A stretch of 64,000 nucleotides of DNA, from positions 1 to 64,000 of the forward strand of contig CAJTQX010000007.1 of the NCBI GenBank assembly GCA_910578425.1, written 5' to 3'. This document shows positions 51,039 through 59,326 of this stretch, one piece after another. Under the pieces are notes generated by a model that had not been told where the DNA came from, ran no database searches, and saw only the letters and a program-made list of their open reading frames with translations. This stretch comes from an uncultured Anaerotignum sp. Its GTDB lineage: Bacteria > Bacillota > Clostridia > Lachnospirales > Anaerotignaceae. Every line of letters begins with the position of its first letter. Within the stretch, counting starts at the first letter, position 1. The position numbers and the translations under genes are program-made.

Positions 51039-51080
51039 CCTTCGCCTGACAAAGCGTGTATCCCCTTGTCAAGCGAAGGT
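51039..51080. repeat. Palindromic repeat, CCTTCGCCTGACA family (copy C)
   Basis: CCTTCGCCTGACAAAG and CTTGTCAAGCGAAGG pair around GTGTATCCC. It lies between the convergent lyase and C39-peptidase genes. Confidence 0.72.
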
Positions 51081-51091
51081 ATGGTATCACT

Positions 51092-51871
51092 TTATGTGTT
51101 TTTCGTTTCAATAATCCAAAATGCCCCGCCGCTGACCGGGCTCCTTTTTGCCTCATTCAGTATTAAGTCAAAATCCCATTTCTGTCGGGTGCGTTCCGCG
51201 CTGTTGGAATCCGCAACAGAAACCTGCCCATCTTCGTCCATATCGCAGAGCAGTATGAAATGTCCGCCGCCTGTAAAATGCCCTTCGCCCATCAGCGCGA
51301 TGACCGGACGTTTTTCCAGCAAAGCCCGTTTTACCTCGTCCCCGCTGTTTGAAACGGTAATTTCCAGCCCAAAATGCTCCAGCCCTTCGGCAATCAGCCC
51401 ATGATAGCTGCCTGAGCCAACGCTGCAATACCCATTTTCATACGCCCACTGGCACATTTCCTCCGGATTCATTTTCCTGCTGGTAAAGCTGCTGACTGCC
51501 ATTGCCAGCACCGTTGGCCCACAGCCCGTATCGCGTATTAAATCCGAAGGCCCATAATTTTTATCTGCCCAGCGGGGATCTGTCTGGTTGAAATAAACAA
51601 CCTGTCCGTCCGACCCTGCGTATTCCGGAAACCCTTCATCTTTCGAAGGCTCTGCGCGCCCTGACATTGCCATCGCCAGCCTTGCGGGGGAAGGCTCCGG
51701 TGTATGGGTTTTGTCTGGAAAAACCGGAGGGAACCAAAGCAGCAGGGCAAGCACAGCACAGCTTGTCAGAAAGCGTTTCAGGCATTGCCGCTTTTTTCTG
51801 CGTCCAAAGCAAAGCGTAGCAAGCTGTGCGACCGCAATCAGAAATATCACAATGATCAGCAAATTTTTCAT
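51092..51871 (-). CDS. Membrane-anchored C39-like cysteine peptidase
   Basis: A 259-residue protein with two N-terminal hydrophobic stretches (residues 2-20 and about 36-50) and an extracytoplasmic papain-like domain: FNQTDPRW, DTGCGPTVLAMAVSSF with the catalytic Cys, and GGGHFILLCD with the catalytic His, followed by Asp in VADSNS. This is the C39_2 group, often acting on peptidoglycan-linked or small secreted peptides. AAGGAG lies eight bases before the ATG at 51871. Monocistronic. Substrate unknown. Confidence 0.85.
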   Translation of the reverse strand: MKNLLIIVIFLIAVAQLATLCFGRRKKRQCLKRFLTSCAVLALLLWFPPVFPDKTHTPEPSPARLAMAMSGRAEPSKDEGFPEYAGSDGQVVYFNQTDPRWADKNYGPSDLIRDTGCGPTVLAMAVSSFTSRKMNPEEMCQWAYENGYCSVGSGSYHGLIAEGLEHFGLEITVSNSGDEVKRALLEKRPVIALMGEGHFTGGGHFILLCDMDEDGQVSVADSNSAERTRQKWDFDLILNEAKRSPVSGGAFWIIETKNT

Positions 51872-51985
51872 TCGTTCCACTCCTTTCCCCGCGCTTTCAT
51901 TTGTTATAGTTTAACAAATCTTTCTGAAAAAACTCTTTCAGAAATCTTTCGATTCCCTTAAAGGTTTCTTTCAAATTTCAAACTG

Positions 51986-52018
51986 CCTTCGTTTGACAAA
52001 GGGTATATCCCCTTTTGG
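51986..52018. repeat. Degenerate copy of CCTTCGCCTGACA family
   Basis: CCTTCGTTTGACAAAGGG resembles the left arm of the palindrome family. The right arm is eroded to CCCCTTTTGGGG. It overlaps the region just downstream of the anti-sigma gene terminator. Confidence 0.4.
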
Positions 52019-52020
52019 GG

Positions 52021-52048
52021 CAAAAAGAAAGGCGGAGTCCCCTCCGCC
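52021..52048 (-). terminator. Terminator of the ECF sigma/anti-sigma operon
   Basis: GGCGGA and TCCGCC form a 6-bp GC stem on the minus strand followed by TTTCTTTTT. Confidence 0.8.
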
Positions 52049-52065
52049 ATCTTCCGGTTTCCCGT

Positions 52066-52806
52066 TTATTCCATGATTTCCGCCGCCATCTGCGCAAAGC
52101 CTTCCTCGCCCAGGTTCAGGTCAAAGCCAATCAGGCAGTAGTACAGGCCATCGTCTTCCCAGTAGTAGGATTCGGATACTTTCCTTTCCACTTCGTCACT
52201 GCCGTAGCCGATGTTCAGCTTGCCGGCCTCCTGAAGCGCGAGCTCTTCCTCTGTGGGTTCATAGTCAGGCGGTACAAACAGATTCTCCTTCGCGCTGTAT
52301 CCCTTTGGAGCCTCCTGTCCCGCGTCCACATAATGGTTGCCCTCATCAATAATCAAAGTAACATTGTTGCCGTCCTTATCCTCATAAGATGCTGACAGCG
52401 TCTTATAGGCTTTTCCCATCTTGTTTCCGTTTTCATCTACGCCGTATTCTTCGCCTGCGCCGCCGTTCTTGAACGTCATACCGTTGGAGAAGCTTTCCAC
52501 AAGGTTTGCGTCCAGCCCCAGCTTGTCATCTGCCTTTTCCAGCTGCGCAAAGGTCTTGATATCATTCGTTGTGCCGCCCGAAGTTCCTGCCAGGTTGCTC
52601 ACTGCCGCATAAGCCGTTACAGACATCACACATACCGCCGCCGCTACTGCAATCTTCTTAGAAATACCCATAAATTTTCTCTCCTTTCGACTTCTGGCCT
52701 CCGCCTCAATTTTCACATTTTCCAGCAGATATGGGGAGGCTGCCATATCCCGCACCTTATTCTCCAGCGCATGCTTCAGAATCTGGTCAAACTTTTCATT
52801 TCTCAT
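52066..52806 (-). CDS. Membrane-bound anti-sigma factor-like protein
   Basis: A 246-residue protein with a cytoplasmic N-terminus of about 45 residues, one transmembrane helix (about 50-70, IAVAAAVCVMSVTAYAAV) and an acidic extracytoplasmic domain without cysteines or known motifs. Its gene overlaps the ECF sigma gene by 11 bases, the standard arrangement for a sigma factor and its membrane-tethered inhibitor. The ligand that would release the sigma factor is unknown. Assignment as anti-sigma factor is from context and topology. Confidence 0.78.
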   Translation of the reverse strand: MRNEKFDQILKHALENKVRDMAASPYLLENVKIEAEARSRKERKFMGISKKIAVAAAVCVMSVTAYAAVSNLAGTSGGTTNDIKTFAQLEKADDKLGLDANLVESFSNGMTFKNGGAGEEYGVDENGNKMGKAYKTLSASYEDKDGNNVTLIIDEGNHYVDAGQEAPKGYSAKENLFVPPDYEPTEEELALQEAGKLNIGYGSDEVERKVSESYYWEDDGLYYCLIGFDLNLGEEGFAQMAAEIME

Positions 52807-53368
52807 AAACTAAGCCCCCTTCTTTGTATTGCCCTTCCAATGCTTTCTTCAACTGACGTTTCGCCGCAAACAGGCGGGATTTTACTGTCGCCTCCAGCGA
52901 AGACGTGGCCTGCGCGATTTCACGTATGGAAAACCCGTTGAAATAATAGAACACAACTGTCGCCCTCTGCTTTCTGCCCAGCCCGTCAATGGCGCGGTAT
53001 AACGCTTCATACTCTGAATGTTCCTCGCTGGGATAGCAGTCAAATACCGGCGGCATCGCCCGCTCCACAGCCTCGCACCATTCCATCGGCAGCAGACGCC
53101 GTTTTTTGTCCATCGTTTTCCATGCGCATCTTGTCAGCGTTTTGAAAAACCATGCGCGGAACCGCTCTGCTTCCTGCAGGTCCCGAATGTGCAGAAGACA
53201 TTGGACAAAGGTTTCCTGTGCAATATCCTCCGCAAGGGAAGAATCGCCTGTAATGAGAGCCGCGGTGCGCACCGCTTCCTGCTGATACGCGGCAAATAAT
53301 TCGTCGAATGCGGCTTCATCTCCAAGCTGCATCTGCCGTACCAATACCGCAGTTTCTTCTATCCTCAA
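52796..53368 (-). CDS. ECF-type RNA polymerase sigma factor
   Basis: A 190-residue protein from a TTG at 53368, behind AAGGAGGCC. Region 2 (AFDELFAAYQQEAVRTAALI, AEDIAQETFVQCL) and region 4 (RATVVFYYFNGFSIREIAQA, VKSRLFAAKRQL) are clear. The longer frame to 53518 has no ribosome binding site. It is followed by a membrane-bound partner with an 11-base overlap. The regulon is unknown. Confidence 0.92.
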   Translation of the reverse strand: MRIEETAVLVRQMQLGDEAAFDELFAAYQQEAVRTAALITGDSSLAEDIAQETFVQCLLHIRDLQEAERFRAWFFKTLTRCAWKTMDKKRRLLPMEWCEAVERAMPPVFDCYPSEEHSEYEALYRAIDGLGRKQRATVVFYYFNGFSIREIAQATSSLEATVKSRLFAAKRQLKKALEGQYKEGGLVYEK

Positions 53369-53549
53369 AATAAGGCCTCCTTTTTCCTTGGGAACGCCGT
53401 TTCTTCCATAGCATTTGGCATCGGGGCTCCCCTTGCCTTTGCCCCTGGTTTCATCCGCCGCCCCTTTATTGACGCGTCTGCATATAAGAGCCATAAAAGG
53501 ACAAAAAGGTTTTATCATTCTGAAAAAAAGTGTAATTTTTTTGGTGGAA

Positions 53550-53572
53550 AAGAAAAAAGCGGAGCTTCCGCA
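53550..53572 (-). terminator. Terminator of the ABC-F gene
   Basis: GCGGAAGCTCCGC folds into a 5-bp stem with a 3-base loop on the minus strand and is followed by TTTTTTC. Confidence 0.65.
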
Positions 53573-53658
53573 AAAGAAACGTCTTGCAAAAGCCCCCGTA
53601 TATTTGAATTGTTACAGTTCTGTTTTGTTTGGAAATCCAGCCGAAACAGGCGTCTGGC

Positions 53659-55284
53659 TCATGCCTCCGTCCATTTCTCCCGCAGCTTGTCGATTTCCTC
53701 GTCCTCGATATATTCGTCATATGTCATTTGTCTGTCGATAACGCCGCCGGGCAGTATTTCAATCATTCTGTCCGCAATCGTCTGCACAAACTGATGGTCA
53801 TGCGAATCAAACAGCAGCGTGCCTTTGTATTCCGTCAGCCCTTCATTCAGTGCTGTGATGGATTCCAAATCAAGGTGGTTCGTCGGCTCGTCCAGTATCA
53901 TCACATTCGCGCCGCTGATCATCATTTTGCAGAGCATACAGCGGACGCGCTCCCCGCCGGAAAGCACCTGCGCCTCCTTCAGAGCTTCTTCCCCGCTGAA
54001 CAGCATACGCCCCAGCCAGCCGCGGATATCCGCGTCATACTGCTCGCCTTCCTTTGCGAAGGGACGCAGCCATTCAATCAGAGAATCCCTGCAGCCATCA
54101 AAAAACTCCGAGTTATCCTTGGGGAAATAAGCCGTTTTTGTTGTAACGCCCCATTTGAAGCTGCCTTCGTCCGGCTCCATCTCGCCCATTAAAATCTGGA
54201 ACAGCGTTGTCCGCGCAATTTCGTCCCTGCCCACAAAAGCAACCTTTTCATGCGGGCGAATCATAAAGCTGACGTTATTCAGCACCTTCTTGCCGTCAAT
54301 GGTCTTGGAAATTCCTTCAACCAGCAATACATCGTTGCCGACTTCCCTGTCCTGCTTGAAGCTGCAAAACGGGTAGCGGCGGCTGGAGGGCTTGATGGTA
54401 TCCATCTGCAAATTGTCCAGCAGTTTTTTGCGGCTGGTCGCCTGCTTCGCTTTGGAGGCGTTCGCGCTGAAACGCGCGATAAAGTCCTGCAATTCCTTTA
54501 TTTTCTGCTCCACGCGCTTGTTCTGGTCTTTCAGTTGTCTCTGCGTCATCTGCGTGTAGCTGTACCAGAAATCGTAATTGCCGACAAACATTGTAATTTT
54601 GCCATAGTCAATATCCGCGATATTCGTGCAGACCTTGTTCAGAAAATGCCTGTCATGCGAAACCACAATAACCGTATTTTCAAAATCCATCAGGAAATCT
54701 TCCAGCCATTTGATGGCATGGATATCCAGATGGTTGGTAGGCTCGTCCAGCAGCAGAATATCCGGATTGCCGAATAACGCCTGTGCCAGCAGGACTTTTA
54801 CCTTCTGCGTGCCTGTCAGTTCCTTCATTTTCACGTAGTGGAATTCATTCGTCACGCCCAGTCCATTCAGCAGTATTTCCGCGTTGGATTCCGCAGACCA
54901 GCCGTCCAGCTCCGCAAATTCCCCTTCCAGTTCAGAAACCTTTAACCCGTCCTCGTCAGAAAAATCCTCTTTGCTGTAAAGCGCGTCCTTTTCCTTCATA
55001 ATATCGTACAGACGCTTATGTCCGTACAGCACCGTTTCTACTACGCCAAATTCGTCAAACAGGAAATGATCCTGTTTCAATACCGCCATGCGCTCCCCAG
55101 GCGTAATAAAGACAGAGCCTTTGTTTGGCTCCATTTCCCCCGCCAGTATCCGTAGGAACGTCGATTTTCCCGCACCGTTTGCACCAATCAGACCGTAACA
55201 GTTCCCCTTCGTAAAATTGATGTTTACATCGTTAAAAAGCACCCTGCCCCCGTATTGCAGGCTGACTCCCTGTGCTGCTATCAT
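53659..55284 (-). CDS. ABC-F family ATPase (YbiT-like)
   Basis: A 541-residue protein with two nucleotide-binding domains and no membrane segments. Domain 1 has Walker A GANGAGKST (residues 34-42), an unusual signature LTGTQKVK and Walker B LLLDEPTNHLD. Domain 2 has a degenerate Walker A GRDEIARTT (near 351-359, Lys replaced by Arg), signature LSGGERVR and LDEPTNHLD, with FDSHDHQF for the switch. ABC-F proteins act on the ribosome as translation factors or antibiotic-resistance proteins. The linker (about 255-300) is typical length. Altered domain 2 suggests asymmetric ATP use. Confidence 0.93.
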   Translation of the reverse strand: MIAAQGVSLQYGGRVLFNDVNINFTKGNCYGLIGANGAGKSTFLRILAGEMEPNKGSVFITPGERMAVLKQDHFLFDEFGVVETVLYGHKRLYDIMKEKDALYSKEDFSDEDGLKVSELEGEFAELDGWSAESNAEILLNGLGVTNEFHYVKMKELTGTQKVKVLLAQALFGNPDILLLDEPTNHLDIHAIKWLEDFLMDFENTVIVVSHDRHFLNKVCTNIADIDYGKITMFVGNYDFWYSYTQMTQRQLKDQNKRVEQKIKELQDFIARFSANASKAKQATSRKKLLDNLQMDTIKPSSRRYPFCSFKQDREVGNDVLLVEGISKTIDGKKVLNNVSFMIRPHEKVAFVGRDEIARTTLFQILMGEMEPDEGSFKWGVTTKTAYFPKDNSEFFDGCRDSLIEWLRPFAKEGEQYDADIRGWLGRMLFSGEEALKEAQVLSGGERVRCMLCKMMISGANVMILDEPTNHLDLESITALNEGLTEYKGTLLFDSHDHQFVQTIADRMIEILPGGVIDRQMTYDEYIEDEEIDKLREKWTEA

Positions 55285-55340
55285 TTTCTTCTCTCCTTTT
55301 ATTCTGTTTGATTTCAGTGTCCTTCGTCAGATTGTCCAGT

Positions 55341-55349
55341 ATTATACCA
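55341..55349 (-). promoter_or_regulatory. Extended -10 promoter of the ABC-F gene
   Basis: TGGTATAAT on the minus strand, about 55 bases upstream of the ATG and immediately next to the first tandem repeat. It is the same nine bases as the Ter-block promoter at 33885. Confidence 0.5.
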
Positions 55350-55353
55350 AATC

Positions 55354-55893
55354 GAAGCGGAGCCGCCGAAAAACCTTGTTTTTCTGCGGTCGCGTTGCTC
55401 TGCAAAGCGGAGTGTGTAAGGCATTTTTGCCGCAGGCGGTAAAATTTCTTTCCCCTTCTGTCTTTCTTCGTGGACATTGTTTCATGGCGAAGCGGAGCCG
55501 CCGAAAAACTTTGTTTTTCTGCGGTCGCGTTGCTCTGCAAAGCGGAGTGTGTAAGGCATTTTTGCCGCAGGCGGTAAAATTTCTTTCCCCTTCTGTCTTT
55601 CTTCGTGGACATTGTTTCATGGCGAAGCGGAGCCGCCGAAAAACTTTGTTTTTCTGCGGTCGCGTTGCTCTGCAAAGCGGAGTGTGTATGGCATTTTTAC
55701 CGCAGGCGGTAAAATCCCTTTTCCCTTCTGTCTTCCTTCGTGGACATTGTTTCATGGCGAAGCGGAGCCGCCGAAAAACTTTGTTTTTCTGCGGTCGCGT
55801 TGCTCTGCAAAGCGGAGCGTGTAAGGCATTTTTACCGCAAGCGGTAAAATTCCTTTTCCCTCCGCCTTTCTCCGCTTCTCCGCGGACATTATA
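55354..55893. repeat. Four tandem 135-bp repeats
   Basis: Four near-identical units start at 55354, 55489, 55624 and 55759, each opening GAAGCGGAGCCGCCGAAAAA. Each unit can fold a stem CCGCCGAAAAAC/GTTTTTCTGCGG and a smaller one TTTTGCCGC/GCGGTAAAA. Because 135 is divisible by three, open frames run through on both strands, but the peptides are just repeats without coding features. There are no unique spacers, so this is not a CRISPR. The last copy is the most diverged and ends GGACATTATACCA, which echoes the promoter sequence at the other end of the array. Confidence 0.9.
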
Positions 55894-55985
55894 CCATCAT
55901 TTCCATAAAAGCAAAAGGGGAAATTTCCCAAATGCATTTTTGCAGTATCATAAACAATAAAATCACACGGAAATAATTCCTCTTT

Positions 55986-56031
55986 TCACAAAAGAAAAGC
56001 TCCTGACAGTATTCTCCGCTGCCAGGAACTT
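55986..56031 (-). terminator. Terminator of the PPC/DUF296 gene
   Basis: AGTTCCTGGCAG and CTGTCAGGAGCT (minus strand) form an 11-12-bp stem with a 9-base loop, followed by TTTCTTTT. Confidence 0.8.
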
Positions 56032-56078
56032 TTTTCAGTTATCTCCTATTAAACTTTCAAAAAATCTTTTTCCGTCTT

Positions 56079-56540
56079 TTATCTCGGAGAAAAAATCATG
56101 ACCTCTAAATCGTCATCATAAGCCCTTCCCATTTCCAAGCCGTCTAATTCTGCAATCAAAACGTCAAGCGTCAGAAGAACCTTATTATTGTCTGTCAAGT
56201 GGCCGCCTCGAAGCGTACCGCTGTTGTCCGCTCCGCTGATATGGATATGCAGCAGTGTTTCCCCTGCGTCATCATGGCAAATCATGCCTGAAAGATTCGT
56301 TACAGAAATAGGATCTGAAACGTGCAGCGGGGTGCCATACCCATATCCTGCCTTTTTATCAGGCAGAATGACCGGAACCAGATATTCCAAACCATCTAAG
56401 CTGCCGATACCGGAAAGAATAACGCCATTATTGATATTGTATTTCCCACAAATCTGCTTCAATCCTTCCATGACGTTCTCGCCGGGGCTGATACGCGCCG
56501 CTATTACTTTTTTAACGCCGCCCTGTGCCATCTGAATCAT
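56079..56540 (-). CDS. PPC (DUF296) domain protein
   Basis: A 153-residue protein made only of the plant-and-prokaryote-conserved (PPC/DUF296) domain: AARISPGENVMEGLKQIC, ILSGIGSL, LHIHISGADNSG and RGGHL, the histidines probably binding metal. In plants the domain is joined to AT-hooks; in bacteria its role is unknown. Start at 56540 has AGGAG eight bases upstream; the frame's first codon at 56549 is a GTG too close to that site. It lies downstream of the dehydrogenase-complex operon, after a hairpin, and may be cotranscribed in part. Confidence 0.87.
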   Translation of the reverse strand: MIQMAQGGVKKVIAARISPGENVMEGLKQICGKYNINNGVILSGIGSLDGLEYLVPVILPDKKAGYGYGTPLHVSDPISVTNLSGMICHDDAGETLLHIHISGADNSGTLRGGHLTDNNKVLLTLDVLIAELDGLEMGRAYDDDLEVMIFSPR

Positions 56541-56667
56541 GTCATACACTCCTTTCCTCTAAAAACGTATTTCATAAATTTGTAAGAGTATAAAAAGCCT
56601 GATTTCCACGCCTGTAATTCAATTCCATTACAAGTATCCCACGCATCCGCGAATGTCAGGGAGGAGG

Positions 56668-56697
56668 GGCAGCGGCAAATCCGCAAACGCCGCTGCC
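56668..56697 (-). terminator. Hairpin downstream of the beta-hydroxyacid dehydrogenase gene
   Basis: GGCAGCGGC and GCCGCTGCC form a perfect 9-bp stem with a 12-base loop. No T-tract follows, so it may attenuate rather than end transcription before the PPC gene. Confidence 0.45.
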
Positions 56698-56722
56698 TTT
56701 CTCAAAAACAGATATTGGGAGG

Positions 56723-57601
56723 TTATTGTACTGTAACGCCCATATCCTTCTCAAATACTTTCACTAAAGCGCACTGATCCTCATCAATCAGCCCGTCTTC
56801 CTCCATTCGTTTCATGCAGTCCAGCACGATTGCAGACATCGGGATTTCTACACCCATTTCTTCCGCCAGATTCATAGCGTTTTTCATGTCTTTATAGTGT
56901 ACTGCAATTCTCGCGCTTGCCGTAAAATCTCTGCTGAGTATTTTGGGAACCTTCAAATCCATTACCGCGCTCTGTGCAAAGCCATCCTTAATTGCGCTGA
57001 ACAGCACAGCAGGGTCCAATCCCGCTTTTGCCGCAAATGCATATGCTTCGCCGACAGAAATCAAATTGCAGCCAACAATCATATTATTTGCCAGTTTTGC
57101 TACCGCGCCGCAGCCGGACGCGCCCATATAGGTCACATTTCCGCCGACACAGTGCAGCAAAGGCTCCACAGCGTCAAAAGCCGCTTTTTCGCCTCCGGTC
57201 ATTACAACCAGCGTCCCCGCTACCGCTCCCGTTTCTCCGCCGCTGACAGGAGAATCCAGCAGCTGCATTCCAGCCTCCTGCACTTTTGGAAAAAGTCTGC
57301 GGATGATGCCGGGCGCGGTCGAACTGAAATCCACAATCACCGTTCCAGGCTTCGCCTTTTGTATAATCTCCAACACTGCGCTTTCCACCAGTTCATTTTT
57401 GGGCAGACAGAGAAAAATCACATCGCTGTTTTGGTAAATTTCGTCTGCATTTGCGGCAGTTTTGCCGCCTGCCTGCGCAAAGCGTTCCCTTGCCGCCTCA
57501 AAAACATCAAAGCCTGTAATATCACATCCACTTTTTTTCAGCAGATTTGTCGCCATAGGCAAACCCATAATACCCATTCCAATAAATCCGATTTTTTTCA
57601 T
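56723..57601 (-). CDS. NAD(P)-dependent beta-hydroxyacid dehydrogenase
   Basis: A 292-residue member of the 3-hydroxyisobutyrate/tartronate semialdehyde reductase family. It has the nucleotide motif GFIGMGIMGLPMA, FLCLPKN, substrate-binding DSPVSGGETGA and catalytic Lys in AKLANNMIVG. It starts 15 bases after the lipoamide dehydrogenase stop codon with GGAGGG upstream, so it belongs to the same operon. Reduction of a small 2-hydroxy-3-oxo or 3-oxo acid is likely; the exact substrate cannot be read from sequence. Confidence 0.9.
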   Translation of the reverse strand: MKKIGFIGMGIMGLPMATNLLKKSGCDITGFDVFEAARERFAQAGGKTAANADEIYQNSDVIFLCLPKNELVESAVLEIIQKAKPGTVIVDFSSTAPGIIRRLFPKVQEAGMQLLDSPVSGGETGAVAGTLVVMTGGEKAAFDAVEPLLHCVGGNVTYMGASGCGAVAKLANNMIVGCNLISVGEAYAFAAKAGLDPAVLFSAIKDGFAQSAVMDLKVPKILSRDFTASARIAVHYKDMKNAMNLAEEMGVEIPMSAIVLDCMKRMEEDGLIDEDQCALVKVFEKDMGVTVQ

Positions 57602-57616
57602 CTTTTTTCCCTCCGG

Positions 57617-59326
57617 TTATTTATTCGGAATATGGACTGCACGTTTCTCCGCAGCCAAAGCCGCTTCTCTAAGTGCCTCCGTAACAGTCGGGTGCGCGTG
57701 TATTGTCGCGATAACATCCTCTGCTGTTGCCTCCATGCCGACTGCCAACGCGCATTCGCCAATCATATCTGTCGCTCTCGGGCCCAGAATATGAACGCCC
57801 AGCACTTCCTTATATTCTTTTCCAATGATGAACTTCACCATTCCTGTACCGCCGTTCATAATCAGGGATTTGCCGTTTGCCATCAGCGGGAACCTGCCCA
57901 CCTGATACTCTGCGCCAAGCTCCTTCGCCTTTTCCTCCGTCAGCCCAACGCCAGCAAATTCCGGATCTGTATATACACAGGACGGATTTGTTTTTCCATC
58001 ATAATATGCTTCTTCTCCAAGCGCGTTTTCCGCCGCAATTTCGCCTTGCGCAGACGCAACATGCGCCAGCATGACTTTGCCCAGACAGTCGCCGACAGCA
58101 TATATATTCGGAATATTTGTTTCCATTCTGTCATTTACTGCAATGCGTCCCCTGTCGTTTTCAATGCCGGCAGCATCCATATTGAGCGCGGCCGTATCCG
58201 TTTTTCTGCCGACCGCTACAAGTACCTTTTCCACTTCAAAGCTCTGCACCGCGCCGCCGACCTCAACATTGACCTTCGCGCCGACTGGGGACGGTTCCAC
58301 AGACTGCACCTTTGCCTCTGTCATAATCCGGATACCCTTCGCCTCCATCATTTTGCGCAGCTGTGCTGTCAGTTCTCCATCCATCATCGGCAGCAGCTTA
58401 GGCATGGCTTCCACTACCGTAACCTCTGTGCCAAATTTGCTGTATGCTGTTGCCAGTTCAATACCAATTACGCCGCCGCCAATCACAAGCAGTGTTTTCG
58501 GAATACTTTCAAACGAAAGCGCGCCTGTGGAATCCACACAGTTTGCGTTTTCCTTCACGCCGGGAATCGGCGGAACTGCCGGAACGGAGCCCGCTGCAAT
58601 GATAATTTTATCAAAGGACATATTCTCTCTGCCGCCGTCCTTTTTTTCGACCGTAAGCGTATCTTTGGAGGCAAACGATGCCGTTCCTTCCACAACTTTA
58701 ATTTTGTTCGCCTTCATCAGCCCTGTTACACCGCTGACAAGCTGGTTTGTAATCGCGTTCTTTTTTTCCTGTACCTTGCCCCAGTCAACTTTTTTGACCT
58801 CTGCCGCAATGCCAAACCCTGCCATTTCCTCCACCTCGGAAAGAAATTCTGCGGAATGCAGTATTGCCTTTGTGGGTATACAGCCTACATTCAGGCATGT
58901 ACCGCCCAGCTTATTCTTCTCAATCAGCGTCACTTCGCCGCCAAGCTGCGCCGCGCGGATTGCCGCGACATACCCGCCAGGGCCGCCGCCGATAACGGCA
59001 ACTGTCGTCTTTCCGGCTTTTTTCGGTGCCGGAGCCGCCTGCACCTCGGGAGCCTGCGCTGCCGCGGGAGTGCCGCCGACCTGTTCGCCCGCCGCTCCAA
59101 TATATGCCAGAACGCCTTTTACAGGAACGTCTTCCCCTTCCTGTGCCACAATCTTTAATAATATGCCTTCTGCCTCGCTTGCAACCTCGCTGGTCAGCTT
59201 GTCTGTTGTAATTTCCAGCAGGATATCGCCCGCCTTAACCGCATCGCCTTCCTGTTTCAGCCATTTCGCAACAGTGCCCTCCTCCATCGTCAGGCCAAGC
59301 TGAGGCATCCTTACTTCTACCGCCAT
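57617..59326 (-). CDS. Dihydrolipoyl dehydrogenase (E3) with N-terminal lipoyl domain
   Basis: A 569-residue protein. A lipoyl domain (Lys43 in TTDKLTSE) and an Ala/Pro linker precede a flavoprotein disulfide reductase: FAD motif VIGGGPGGYVAA, redox-active pair GGTCLNVGCIPTK, NAD motif VIGGGVIGIELA, and the C-terminal His-Glu in IHAHPTVTEAL. E3 reoxidises dihydrolipoamide for the E1/E2 complex. It is the last of the four complex genes, 281 bases after E2. The fused lipoyl domain is seen in acetoin- and pyruvate-dehydrogenase E3 of Firmicutes and other bacteria. Confidence 0.95.
   Translation of the reverse strand: MAVEVRMPQLGLTMEEGTVAKWLKQEGDAVKAGDILLEITTDKLTSEVASEAEGILLKIVAQEGEDVPVKGVLAYIGAAGEQVGGTPAAAQAPEVQAAPAPKKAGKTTVAVIGGGPGGYVAAIRAAQLGGEVTLIEKNKLGGTCLNVGCIPTKAILHSAEFLSEVEEMAGFGIAAEVKKVDWGKVQEKKNAITNQLVSGVTGLMKANKIKVVEGTASFASKDTLTVEKKDGGRENMSFDKIIIAAGSVPAVPPIPGVKENANCVDSTGALSFESIPKTLLVIGGGVIGIELATAYSKFGTEVTVVEAMPKLLPMMDGELTAQLRKMMEAKGIRIMTEAKVQSVEPSPVGAKVNVEVGGAVQSFEVEKVLVAVGRKTDTAALNMDAAGIENDRGRIAVNDRMETNIPNIYAVGDCLGKVMLAHVASAQGEIAAENALGEEAYYDGKTNPSCVYTDPEFAGVGLTEEKAKELGAEYQVGRFPLMANGKSLIMNGGTGMVKFIIGKEYKEVLGVHILGPRATDMIGECALAVGMEATAEDVIATIHAHPTVTEALREAALAAEKRAVHIPNK

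Noticed and set aside
55354..55893. Possible CRISPR array
   Set aside because: The units are contiguous and nearly identical, with no unique spacers and no cas genes.
55217..55960. Long frames on both strands through the tandem repeats
   Set aside because: They are open only because the repeat length, 135, is a multiple of three. The peptides just repeat the DNA unit and have no start signals.
56897..59158. 753-codon open frame on the plus strand
   Set aside because: It lies opposite the beta-hydroxyacid dehydrogenase and E3 genes, which have clear domains. The antisense product is a low-complexity His/Cys/Arg-rich shadow.
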